The notes under the pieces: model-generated | Seen by the model: only the letters and a program-made list of their open reading frames with translations | The model's database searches: none | Told to the model about the DNA's origin: nothing | Program-made: the position numbers and the translations under genes | Assembly: GCF_048128805.1 (NCBI RefSeq) | Contig: NC_135998.1 | Location: 17,073,656 to 17,137,655, forward strand | Source of the DNA: Centroberyx gerrardi | Lineage: Eukaryota > Chordata > Actinopteri > Beryciformes > Berycidae | Direction of reading: 5' to 3' | Length of the DNA: 64,000 bases | Part shown: piece by piece, positions 54,331-64,000 of the stretch | How positions within the stretch are numbered: the stretch's first letter is position 1 | How the letters are laid out: every line of letters starts with the position of its first letter

Positions 54331-54866
54331 TTGCCATTTTCCTTTCATTCATTCTTGACTTGAACTCCTTTGATTTCATCCATTTAACCAGCCGCCGCCT
54401 TTCAAGGGATCCTGGTGTGTCGTCTGTCTGTTGACGTAACGTTCATCGAGCTGGGAAGACGGATCCTGTAGTGTTGAACGGGAAGTGGACCTCTACCCCA
54501 CTGACTGGAGTGTTTGTGCTGCCCCACCCAGGCATGTGACGCAGCTGAGATGTTGATCTGGAGGAGCATCACAAGGCCGTGTGAGAGCCGCCTCAGGCAT
54601 GCAGCACAAATTATTAATGAGATAGGGAGTGCCTAAGGCTATTTTTTCATGTATCCCTTAGAGGATTAGTGTGTGTGTGTGATAGTGCACATACAGATGA
54701 TACAGACTTGTGAGCATGTGAAGAAGTCACGGCCTTTTGTTTCCCACACACATTGAAAGTTTTAAAAACTTTATACTCATGAACATGGGAGATATTATGT
54801 AGTGCACCATTTGTCAGTATACATTTAAAAAGGTGGTTTATTCTGTAACTTGCTGACATATATTTG

Positions 54867-54900
<34 letters not shown>

Positions 54901-56844
54901 TCTAGCTGGGCCCTGGCTTTAAACATAAGGAAGTAATCTAGAAAAAACAATACCAATGGCAATTTCCTTGGAATATTATCTGGACGTTATTGCCTTGCAC
55001 TTCACCCATGTTATCACAAACCAACACCCAAAGGAAACCATATCAGTGTAGGGTTTTGGTCTTTAATGAGGCAAATTGTTCAGGACACAACACGTTTATG
55101 GGTCACTGAATGGATACATGAGGCACAGTTTCCATACCAAAAAATACAAATGTGACACTCAGACAAGGCAACAAGCAATAAACAGGATACAAATCAGGTA
55201 GGAAGTTGTCAAAGTGGCTACAGCAAATGCAGAAAGCACCGCATCTGATGTCGGGAGGCAGAAGTCCTCACACATTGCACAATGGGAAAGCTCCACGTAC
55301 AGATATATGATGTTGACAGTGGCTTGGAACCATTTCCAGAACATGTAGTAGAAAATTGGATTGAGTCAACAACAGCTGGCCAGTCTTCAGCCAACTATCC
55401 ACAGCTCATGCCTGGATTCAAAGAAGACCACTTTAGGCCAAACCAGCATGATTGTACTGACAGGATTCATTGCACTGCAGAAAGTTCTGACACATTCAAG
55501 GCAAAAAACAGAGGCGATTTTTTTTACACGTAACGCAAAAGCACACAAAAGCACGACCTGAACATGGTTATTTAAGTTAATGTGTAGATAAACTAGGATG
55601 AGTGAAAATAAAGGTGTGATCAGTGGGAGGGAAAACAGACTGCTTGAATAAACGATTGCTCATTTCAGTTCTCCCCTCCAGCCACAATGCAAAGCTGCAT
55701 TTTCTGACACACACTGAGATATATAAAGTTATTTCGTTCCTATTTGGATTTGTGCTAGAAATTTGATTCTTTTTTTTTTTTTTTTTTTAAATATCACATA
55801 AAATTAGAAACAAACAAAACAGTGATAAATACAGATTTTAAACATCTTGTGAGAGCAATAAAAATGTAACAGGCAACTGAAACTGAAATATTTCCCTTTA
55901 GCAATTTTCATCAGCACACGCGCCAATGAGACAGAGGTCAGTTTCACTTCCACACAAACACATTTATCAAACAAAAAACAAAAACACAATTAGCCTGTTT
56001 TGGACAAAGAACAGTGGTAGCCTACATGATTAGTAGAAAAAATAAATAACCTCAAGGAACTTCATGCATACTACAGCAACTACAGTATAAGAGTATAATA
56101 CAGAGTCAAAACGATTGAGTACCTAGCACAGAGATGCTTTTTCTAATGCAAAGTAGAGTAGAGGTGCATCGTTCAGTTAACAAAGAGACTACTGATGACA
56201 TGTCATGGGCGGGTCTTGGTGCCGTACGGCTGGTGCTTCAAGGCACTCTGCATACGGGTAACGAATCACGAGGGAATAAGAACACTTCAGATACCTTGCC
56301 CCCACTGACATTTCAAGTGTACAATTTAGATAGAGATGATCTATTTATATATTTCTAGAAGTCTTAAAACCAACATCAATGAAATCCAACATCGGTGAAA
56401 AAAACAAAACGTATCGATAAGCCAAAACAGACCGTTCATATTTGTCTAATCCAGCAAAAAAATAAAAAACTAGGCTTCTCACACCGCTCTACGAAGTCAT
56501 ATCACATACTGTACATCTACTGTACATCTACAAGTACAGTGGTGAAAATGGTAAGGCCTAGTTGGTGTGCGGCAGGCAGGGGCCAAGAATCAAAAATCAA
56601 AATCCTCTTACTGACTCATGACTACCGATGGCAAAGCTCAAGTATGGCTTTTTGTAGCGTGGTGATGCATCTACTCTATCTCCTCTGTCACGATGGCGTT
56701 GTCCTTAGGAAAAACAACCTATTGGGTTACATGGGCCGACAACAGTGTCTCAGTTTCATCTCAGTGCAGTCGGGTCCACAGACCGCAGGACTAGTGGCGA
56801 TGACGGAGGGAGGGCTCTCCCTCTTTCCCCCCCCCCCCTCTGTC
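54331..56844 (-). other. lman2l 3'-UTR and convergent intergenic region
   Basis: Contains a (TA)n repeat at 54869-54894 and a T18 run near 55770-55788. A minus-strand ATTAAA near 55064 is a possible lman2l poly(A) variant. Open frames here lack domains. Confidence 0.4.
54869..54894. repeat. (TA)n microsatellite
   Basis: About 13 AT units between the convergent wbp1 and lman2l genes. Confidence 0.9.
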
Positions 56845-56987
56845 TCAGTAGAAGCGCTTGCGCCGGTTCTCACTCCAGTGGCTGTAGACCACCAGGCCGA
56901 CCACAACGAGGAGGAAACAGCCCAGCAGGGAGAAGAGCACGGTGAAGAAGACGGCTATCCCGCTCATCCCCTCTTCGCCCTCACCCA
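56845..56987 (-). CDS. lman2l: lman2l exon 8: transmembrane segment and ER tail
   Basis: MGEGEEGMSGIAVFFTVLFS then LLGCFLLVVVGLVVYSHWSE and NRRKRFY, stop TGA at 56847-56845. The acceptor is ctctctcccag. Confidence 0.96.
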
Positions 56988-57232
56988 CTGGGAGAGAGAC
57001 AGGGAGAGAAAGGCAGAGGCAGAAGGGGAGATGATGATTAGAAAAATAAAGAGGAGGGTAGGGGAGAGAGGATAGCGAAGGTGATGAAAGGTAGGGGGAA
57101 AAGTGACAGGCAGAGAAAAATAAAGGGAAAGGGTGAAAGAAGAAAAGAGGAGAGAGAGTACAAAGATATGAGAACGGATGGAAAGGTGATGGAACTCTCA
57201 GTCATCTGACAGTAGTTGTTTTGCACACTGGT

Positions 57233-57275
<43 letters not shown>

Positions 57276-60200
57276 TGTCTTACTTCTGAGTAACTCTAAG
57301 TCATCTACACTGGGTATGGTTATTTCCTCTTCCTCCTCCTCCTCCTCCTCCTTTTGACTCCGCAACACAGTCAGTTGGTAGAGTTTCAGGGAAATTACGT
57401 CATGATTATCTGTAATTTGACAATTGGAAAAGACTGTTATAAACACACAACACATGGTAATGACAAAAAGTCACATGGCATTTGAAGTGAAAGTGAATAT
57501 GGTTAATGACTCTCACACATTCAGTGCAATCAAGGCATACAAGATGCAGTTTATTCACTGCTCATGTTCATAGATCAATATTGTTAGTGAAATGTGAGAT
57601 GTTTTTGTCTCTATGAATGGACAGTTTTTGTTTGTACACAAACTCTGGTCATTAAATATTAAAATTTCTACTTCCAGCGCAACATTTTTGCAATTATAAG
57701 GTATCCAATGCATTTACAAATGCTGTGATTCTACTTTTGGTTTTAAGGTTTTAATATCTCACCTGCTGCAAGAAGCAGTGACAGCATGTGTTCTGTTACA
57801 GATGCACTTTAACTTGCAGTTAAATCACTTTTGTCTCTCATTCATCATTAATGTGCCATGCATCAACCAGGCTGAGTGATCTAAGCTCCAGAGCATAATG
57901 AAACAACAATCAACTTTCAGACAACCTCTTGTTTTGTTTCATTTTGTGATGAAATGTGCGTTACTTTCATTCTGACACTCATTAGACAGCTTTGCTGGTT
58001 CTGTAGTTTAATAAATCTTCTTTTAATTGTTTAATGCTGTAATAGTGCTACTTTGACAGCCATGGATGAAAGAAACTTCACATGGTTTAGTTAAATAAAG
58101 TAAACCTGACACAGGATTGGGTAGAACAGGGAAGATAACCAGAGAGAGGTGTGTAATGTTGGCACTGATGTTGCACCAAGACAATTATTTGACGTTGCAC
58201 AAGTGCTTTGTTCTAACTGGGTACACTGCATTTTTTAATCAAGCCATCATGGGTCATGTTTGTTAATGTTGTTTGGCTGGGCCATTCCCAGTGATGAGTG
58301 AAGACACCAGCTGCTGCTGGTTGCATTCAAACGACTTGGCAGCCAGTTACTCATATACTGTAGCTGAATACAGTGGAGCAGAATGATAGAATCCCTCCTT
58401 TCTAGACCGCGCTTACTTAGGTTTAGCTTACTGAGCTACATTCTACATTCTGCTTTTATGAAAAAATTTTAAAAAGTAATACCCCTCGACTTCAGTAAGA
58501 TACACAATCTTCCAGCCTACATTCTGTTGGTTAAATGATGATTAATTTCTTGTTACATGCTTTGGCAATATTGTTTGTTTGTGAACTGTCATGCCAATAA
58601 AGCACATTGAATTGAATTGAATTAATGCAACAGCCCCCACTACCATGGGAGCTTTTACCTGAGAGGTCTCCAGTGATGGCTGACGCTCCAAAGTAGTAGC
58701 CTTGGGGCAGCCGCACCCCGGGGATGTCCAGGCAGTCCCTCCACTCGTGCTGCCCCTCTATATCTATCATCACCTGGCAAACAGAGAGAGCTGCATTGAC
58801 TTTTATGACAAATGCTTAGCTGCTTTTTGCACTACAGGCCCCACTGTGTCCGTAACCGGTTGGACAGTTGAACACATGAGGAACTTTGTGTGTGCTATGC
58901 AGCTTTGCTAGATAAATGAAGCCAGAGATCAGAGTGTGCGTCTCTTACTGTAAGTCTGCGGCGGACGTATCGGATGAAGAGGAAGGTGTCGTGTTTGAGG
59001 TTGCGCACCATGGCGTTGCAGCCGCCCAGCTCGGTGGGCCGACCGTCCCGCTCGTGGTCATAGCTGATGCTGCCGTTCCCCACCATGGCCAGTACAAAGG
59101 GGAAGATCCTCTTGTGGTCAAAGGACAAAGAGAGAGATAGAGAAAATGTCTGGATTTAAATTAGGCCCTTGGCATACACCATCACAGCGTTGACAGTTGA
59201 TGATGCTTTTCACTGGCCAAATAACCTTTTCACTGGCCTGCTCCGCCTCTAAGACACTCAGTTCAACCCCCTCAAACCTGGAATCATGCAGAAACATTTT
59301 GAAAAGAAGTTCATAGTTACATTGCAATGCCAACCACAGAGATCTCTTATCTAAAATATTGTTTGGCTTTAGTCAATAATTATGATTAATATATTCCTTA
59401 ACTATGATGAAAAAAGCATGCAATAGCCCCGGTCTAGACCGTTGACACTCCACCAACATTTAAGCAAAAGTGCAGCCATACATCTTTAGGAGAACTACTG
59501 GTTATTTCAAAGCCTACACTTAAAAACTGAAGACAATCATGCTTTTATAATTAGGACCCATAGGCTCTGTAATAAAGCGCATAAAGAAATTAAGCTGGCG
59601 GACGCTGCTCATTATTTTGAATCTTAAAAACTATAAACGTGCATTTGATTGTTTCATTGTAAGTAACATTCTATTAACATTTAGTTGCATTATATTTGTT
59701 GTATTGTTGTAGTACTGCCAGTATTTGAATACTTGCTCTATTATTTTTTTGGTTTTGTAGTAACCTTTTTAAACTTTGTTAATCTGTAGCTATGTGTAAC
59801 TTACACAGCAGTCTGTGACACAATAATGGTCCTCTGTGATGGCATTATGGGTAACAAAATGGTTTCCCTGGCTGCTCAGACACCATGATGTAACCAGTCC
59901 AGCAGCAACCACTAGTTAGCACACAATGACATGGAAATCGAGTCACAGTCACAGTACAGTGACGTTGCAAAGCTCAGAGTGGAGTGTGGGATTGGTGGGC
60001 GGTCAGGATAGCATGCTTTGGGACTGACGGAGGGAGTACAAGGAGGGTAGACACGGGTTGGGGTCAACAATATGTGTGTTCTAAAAATGGGTTACCTGTG
60101 TGCGAGGAGTGTATCTCTTCTTCTGCGCCTGTCTCCACAGAGTTGCACAAAAGAACACAAAGACAGGCCCTTTACACAAGTCTGCAAGAGCACTTGCCCA

Positions 60201-62384
60201 CGGGTGCTCAGACAACATCTCATGAACATTAAAATTCTGCTTTGTGCGAGTCAAATCTGTACAAGGTGGAAGGCGGTGGGTTCATTGAACAACCCAGTCT
60301 GAGAACAAAGAACTGGTTGAGGTGATGATGACCCCGATTTGACGGGATATAGCAAAAATAAACATACACACAAAAGTGCAAGCCTATGCTAGCTGATACT
60401 ACAAGATAGCAATCGGGAAGTTGGCAGCCTGTTGTTATTTAGAGGCACATGTGAAAATGATTGATATCTGCTGGAGCAGCACATGCACACTGTTCCCAGA
60501 AAGTTGGTTAAAAGGAGCACATACCACAATCTCATGAGTTGTATAATTGAAGCACATATATCAACTTTATGTCTAATGCTATGTAATAACTTAAATTTAC
60601 ACCAAACGTGGCAGTAATTATCAGAAAAAAACATTTTCGATTACATTTTAGCACAATTTTGACATGAAGTATTTATTCACAATTGCCTTTGAATGACAAA
60701 AGTAAAATAAAAAAAAATATCTGCTAAGAATAAAGCTCAGTTTTTGTCTTTAGTTGTCCTTTAGTTTTTAGTTTCTTAAAGCATTTTGGCTAATCTTAAC
60801 CAAGAGCGCTAACAAATTTTGATGGAACTGTCTTAATAGAAGACAATACATAAAATAAATAGAATATTTTGTTTCCCAAATTTTTTGTCCATCATGCCTA
60901 CATTACTTTCATGAAACAACTGAGATGTGAGGAGTCGTACTGCGGCATACCTCTGACTGCTTCTCCTCGTTGGGATATGTGTCCACAAACACACCCAAGC
61001 CGGTGAAGTTGTCCACATTTCCAAATACAGGACCTGTAGTGGCACATGATCAAACACTGTTAATTATATATATAACCACGTTTCTTATTAGGTAGCTTAT
61101 TAGGTATATTTACCTTTCTGCATGCGCTCTTTAGTGTACCAAATGGCCAACCCATCGCCGTTCAGGTTCTTCTTTCCTTGCCCATGAATCTTAAAGTGCA
61201 CCTGCATCTCCCAGTCCCTAAGATGGCAAGGCTAGACACACAAACAGTTAAATAAAGCGAGTGTAATAGACCGTTTTCAGTGCAATATATCTTAGTTTCA
61301 GAGAGGATAAGAAGGAATTGCTGAAATGCTGCAGTTTAACAAATTTTGGGTGGAACTAGCCTGATGACTGGTAGGTTGCTGTTTTGCATCACCAGTCCAG
61401 CTTGGATCTGGGTGTTTAGCAGCAAGTACCATCAAAGAGCCCTTGAGCAAGGCACTTAATCCTGATCTGTTCCACTTGAGCCACGCAACTGCGCCCCCTG
61501 GCTGTTACTGTAAATACATGAGCTAACTGCCTTGGTTAAATAACGGTTTAAAAAGGTTCCACAGTTTTTGCCTGTCTTTATAAAGGTGTTACAAATACAG
61601 CAGTGGCAGATCACAAGAGTTTTGTTTTCACAGTGGTACCAGCGGATCTATACTCACAATGCGGCTCCATACTGCCCCCTGCCTGCTCTGCATGTCAGGT
61701 GTGAGGCGCACCTGATCTGTGGTTACCATGGCATCCCCCATCAGTTCCCAGTGGGAGGAGCCTGCGGATCCAACACCTGAGTACACAAATAGCATCATCA
61801 CGACAAAAGCTGACACAGGACAATACAGCTGAAGAGTTAAGTGAGTCTGAAATCAAGATGGCCTGATGGCACTTGGGTTGCCACTCATGAAGAAGAGAAA
61901 TTAGAAAAGCACATTTTAGTTTTTAGTGAAGCACACTGTATGATAATATATAGGCTGTAATAACATGATGCCTTGGTTTGACTGAACTGCACTGTATGAT
62001 AATATATAGGCTGTGATAATATGATGCCTTGGTTTGATTGAACTGCACAGATACAGCAGCAATCATTTGTAGCTTACATGCATCTGAGGAGTAAAGCGTT
62101 GAAAGACACACAAATTAAGACAGTTCAGAGGGAAAGCTCAAGCGAATAAATTACTGAATCGCCAAATGTATTATTCTCGAAACGTCTCCCAGTCCCCACT
62201 CTGCTTTTCCCCCTCAATACCAGTGTCACTGCACAGAGGTAACGGGCAGGATACCTTGGTAAGGCTTCGACAGGGAATACTCCCGCTTCAGAAACTCCTC
62301 CAGCTCGTGGTGATCGTCGTCGGCGAAACATCGGCCCAAAGTCAAAATAAGAAGAGCTGCCGTCCAGTATGATTTGAAAGGCAT
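56845..62384 (-). CDS. lman2l: Lectin, mannose-binding 2-like (VIP36-like, VIPL; 8 coding exons, 331 aa)
   Basis: CDS: 62384-62255, 61776-61658, 61231-61114, 61033-60951, 59110-58949, 58773-58659, 57409-57284 and 56987-56845, with all junctions GT/AG and in phase. The signal peptide is MPFKSYWTAALLILTLGRCF (1-20). A legume-type lectin domain at ~30-255 has FVDTYPNEE (138-146), NGSISYDHERDGR (162-174) and GYYFGASAITGDLSDNHD. A nine-Glu stalk, a transmembrane helix (~295-319) and the cytosolic tail SHWSENRRKRFY follow. Lman2l rather than Lman2 is indicated by YQGVGSxxSxxW.LMG, RQGAVWSR, NEEKQ and the RKRFY tail. Known role: type I ER lectin binding high-mannose glycans; an RKR motif holds VIPL in the ER. 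Human LMAN2L is 348 aa. An in-frame upstream ATG at 62456 would add 24 residues. Confidence 0.95.
57234..57270. repeat. (GT)n microsatellite next to lman2l exon 7 donor
   Basis: About 16 GT units on the plus strand; a CA tract in the lman2l pre-mRNA. Confidence 0.9.
57284..57409 (-). CDS. lman2l: lman2l exon 7: end of lectin domain and Glu stalk
   Basis: NHDVISLKLYQLTVLRSQK, nine Glu (six GAG then GAA GAG GAA), then ITIPSVDDLELLR. The acceptor is aaattacag; the donor A|gtaaga is followed within ~10 nt by a CA repeat in transcript sense. Confidence 0.95.
57328..57354 (-). repeat. Coding (GAG)n trinucleotide repeat in lman2l
   Basis: Six pure GAG codons plus GAA GAG GAA encode a nine-Glu run in the stalk between the lectin domain and the membrane helix, where human LMAN2L has only the short acidic PEEEK. 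Confidence 0.9.
58559..58626. mobile_element. LINE 3'-tail-like fragment in lman2l intron 6
   Basis: gctttggcaatattg, then gtcatgccaataaagca, ending in attgaattgaattgaatt. This is the typical 3' end of fish L2/Rex-type LINEs with a pentanucleotide tail (recognised from memory of the family). No coding part is attached. Confidence 0.6.
58659..58773 (-). CDS. lman2l: lman2l exon 6
   Basis: VMIDIEGQHEWRDCLDIPGV then RLPQGYYFGASAITGDLS. The acceptor is tgtttgccag and the donor G|gtaaaa; a LINE-tail-like repeat begins about 35 bp into the following intron. Confidence 0.96.
58949..59110 (-). CDS. lman2l: lman2l exon 5
   Basis: RIFPFVLAMVGNGSISYDHE then RDGRPTELGGCNAMVRNLKH and DTFLFIRYVRRRLT. It has an N-glycosylation sequon NGS. 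The acceptor is ttgaccacaag, with a weak pyrimidine tract, and the donor ACA|gtaaga. Confidence 0.95.
59111..60950 (-). other. lman2l intron 4
   Basis: 1.84 kb, the largest lman2l intron. I saw no exon-like segment or clear repeat. Confidence 0.65.
60951..61033 (-). CDS. lman2l: lman2l exon 4
   Basis: GPVFGNVDNFTGLGVFVDTY then PNEEKQSE; this includes the D/N residues of the calcium/mannose site. The acceptor is gccactacag and the donor GAG|gtatgc. Confidence 0.95.
61114..61231 (-). CDS. lman2l: lman2l exon 3
   Basis: PCHLRDWEMQVHFKIHGQGK then KNLNGDGLAIWYTKERMQK. The acceptor is tgtgtctag and the donor G|gtaaat. GDGLAIWYTK is the lectin signature strand. Confidence 0.96.
61355..61555. mobile_element. 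Fish SINE-like element in lman2l intron 2
   Basis: Contains cccttgagcaaggcacttaa, then gagccacgcaactg and a tail near ggttaaataacgg, a block common to many teleost SINE-like repeats. The left part (tgactggtaggttgctg...) resembles a degraded tRNA-related head. The boundaries are approximate. Confidence 0.6.
61658..61776 (-). CDS. lman2l: lman2l exon 2
   Basis: GVGSAGSSHWELMGDAMVTT then DQVRLTPDMQSRQGAVWSRI. The acceptor is gtgtactcag and the donor ATT|gtgagt. Confidence 0.96.
61935..62046. repeat. Tandem duplication, 56-bp unit x2, lman2l intron 1
   Basis: actgtatgataatatatagg...gatgccttggtttga.tgaactgc occurs at 61935-61990 and again at 61991-62046 with about three single-base differences. 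Confidence 0.9.
62255..62384 (-). CDS. lman2l: lman2l exon 1: signal peptide
   Basis: MPFKSYWTAALLILTLGRCF then ADDDHHELEEFLKREYSLSK and PYQ; donor CAAG|gtatcc. This ATG was chosen because it yields a compact signal peptide. The in-frame ATG at 62456 (MAAATSNNYEES..., good Kozak context) is a real alternative, since human LMAN2L also starts MAA with a long n-region. Confidence 0.85.
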
Positions 62385-62456
62385 TGTCTGCCGTGTGAGG
62401 ATGAAACTAAACAGTGATTTGGATTCCTCGTAATTATTGCTTGTGGCGGCGGCCAT

Positions 62457-64000
62457 CGTACAGGTCGAAACTCCTCCCACAAAACCTTCAGCGTGCTTCC
62501 CGTTGGTTCACTGTGTTGCATGGCCTTTCACCGTTTGTTCATCTGTCTGTCAGTCAGAATGCACGCTTTTGATTGGATGGATATTGCTCTTTTGGGTGGT
62601 GTGTGTGTGTGTGTGTGTGCGTGTGTGCGTGGGTGGGGGTGATGCATATAGTGAAAATGAATCGATTAAATTATTGATTTGAACTGTTAGCGCTGCAGTC
62701 AACTCATCAAATTTCAGGCTAATCCAGTTATTCTGTGGAGAAATAACAGGTAATCTGTGGATGAAATGTCTTAACATTAGTTTCTGGAACATACTTTTTG
62801 GCTTGAAATGGCAATCAGCTTGTAGTACAAAATTGGTCAGTATTATTTTGCTTTTTTGCAGTTTGCATTTTGATTTTTTAAAGCAGAAATCTTCTGATTT
62901 TGTAATATTGTGATCTGAACCCTTACTGTAGTGAGTATAAACTGGTTTAACTTGAAATGTAACTTTGTTTGCGAAGCAATCTGTGTATGATATGCTGTAA
63001 ATAAGTGAGACTCCACACTGCTCAAGGCCAATTCGGTAGCATTATTAACACAACTGTAAATGCTGCATCACTGAAAGGGCTTTTGTACTCAAGATGAAGA
63101 ACTGCTATTGTGCTCAATTTAGGCCTATTCATACTATTCCCATGATGTCACATGCATTTCCTACCAATATGGCGCTTTACAATACACACAGCTCATTGGC
63201 TGTGGCTGTCATTTGATTATAATCACCCGTTAATTTATTACAATCACCTGTTATTTTCCTACCAATATGGCTGTGTGGTGATGTAACAGAATACTATGAA
63301 TTTATTGCATGGGAAACAGAGCAGAGCACAGTCATTTCTGCTTATTGCCATGCAATAAGTAATTTGAATGCATTAACAGTGCATTTTCACTTTAGTTGAA
63401 ATAAAACCTTTGTTGATATATGCTTTGACAATGACATACAAATCTCAATAATTTTTGATAAAAATCATGTTTGTGAAATTTCTTTTTATAGATTAATTAC
63501 AAACTGTGCATTACCGCATATCTGACAGGCCACTTTGCTGTATAAATGAATATGCTTAATATAAATTAGCTGACATTAATTCAATCACATCCATCTCTCA
63601 ATAGTCAAGTCAAGCTTATTTGCATAGCCCTTAATCACAGTAACAGTCTCAAACGCCCATTTATTATGAAATAATAACTGAAAATGACACCGCCCAACCA
63701 TAGACTCTCAACTGAGGACAAGGAAAAAACTCATTAGGAAAAGAATGCTGCAATACTGTAATGGTAGCTAAGCTTGTCTCCATTAGTTGTGTAATGTTAC
63801 ACTGAGTCAACAAAATGCCTCGTAGCTTAAATGTGAAATAATTTAGGTGGCTAAAGCTGGCATATTGTGCCAATCTGACTATTATGAATTAAGATGTGCC
63901 ATTGAAAAAAAATGCAATTTTATGTCATCCTGCTTAATTCCCTCTCATAGTTGTTTGAGCTGACAAAACAGAGGAATACCAGACCTAGGGCCTATAACGT
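62457..64000. other. lman2l upstream flank
   Basis: A minus-strand CCAATC (62576-62571) lies about 190 bp before the lman2l ATG and may belong to its promoter. A TG microsatellite is at 62599-62631. At 63604-63740 agtcaagtcaagcttatttg...aggacaaggaaaaaactc resembles a common fish interspersed repeat. No gene was recognised. Confidence 0.5.

Noticed and set aside
56395-57075. 226-aa plus-strand frame
   Set aside because: It is antisense to lman2l exon 8 and its UTR; the first part is low complexity and no domain is recognisable.

Overview
The window is nuclear DNA from a ray-finned (teleost) fish. It shows spliced vertebrate genes with compact introns, very many (AC)n/(AG)n microsatellites, hAT-like MITEs, a decayed L2/Rex-type LINE and a fish-type SINE. 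No phage, plasmid, CRISPR, rRNA or convincing tRNA signal was seen. I assembled four complete protein-coding genes by hand from reading frames, GT/AG splice sites and phase.

Layout: (1) 1482-10961, minus strand: pax8, 11 coding exons, 458 aa, with a candidate upstream promoter near 14.8-14.9 kb. (2) 11-33.6 kb: about 23 kb with no recognisable gene, rich in simple repeats, local duplications and two degraded hAT-like elements. It is plausibly the cis-regulatory territory of pax8. (3) 33984-38576, minus: an arl3 gene, 6 coding exons, 182 aa. (4) 40018-47547, plus: wbp1, 4 coding exons, 292 aa, head-to-head with arl3 across about 1.4 kb. Its introns hold a 340-bp hAT MITE with target-site duplication and an antisense LINE reverse transcriptase relic. 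(5) 47548-56844: long 3'-UTR and intergenic DNA between convergent genes. (6) 56845-62384, minus: lman2l, 8 coding exons, 331 aa. (7) 62.5-64 kb: upstream flank with no recognisable gene.

The genes do not form one pathway. Pax8 is a thyroid/kidney/otic transcription factor, Arl3 a ciliary small GTPase, Wbp1 a membrane WW-domain ligand and Lman2l an ER lectin. What connects them is history. Human PAX2, ARL3 and WBP1L lie together at 10q24, and this window carries their relatives pax8, arl3 and wbp1, with the same divergent arl3/wbp1 orientation. Human PAX8, WBP1 and LMAN2L are all on chromosome 2. The block therefore looks like the vertebrate whole-genome-duplication sister of 10q24, including an arl3 copy with no counterpart I know of near human PAX8. 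I found nothing resembling a wholly new system. The points most worth checking are this paralogon, splice sites built from or touching microsatellites (above all arl3 exon 2), a ciliary X-box promoter, and the mobile-element copies.
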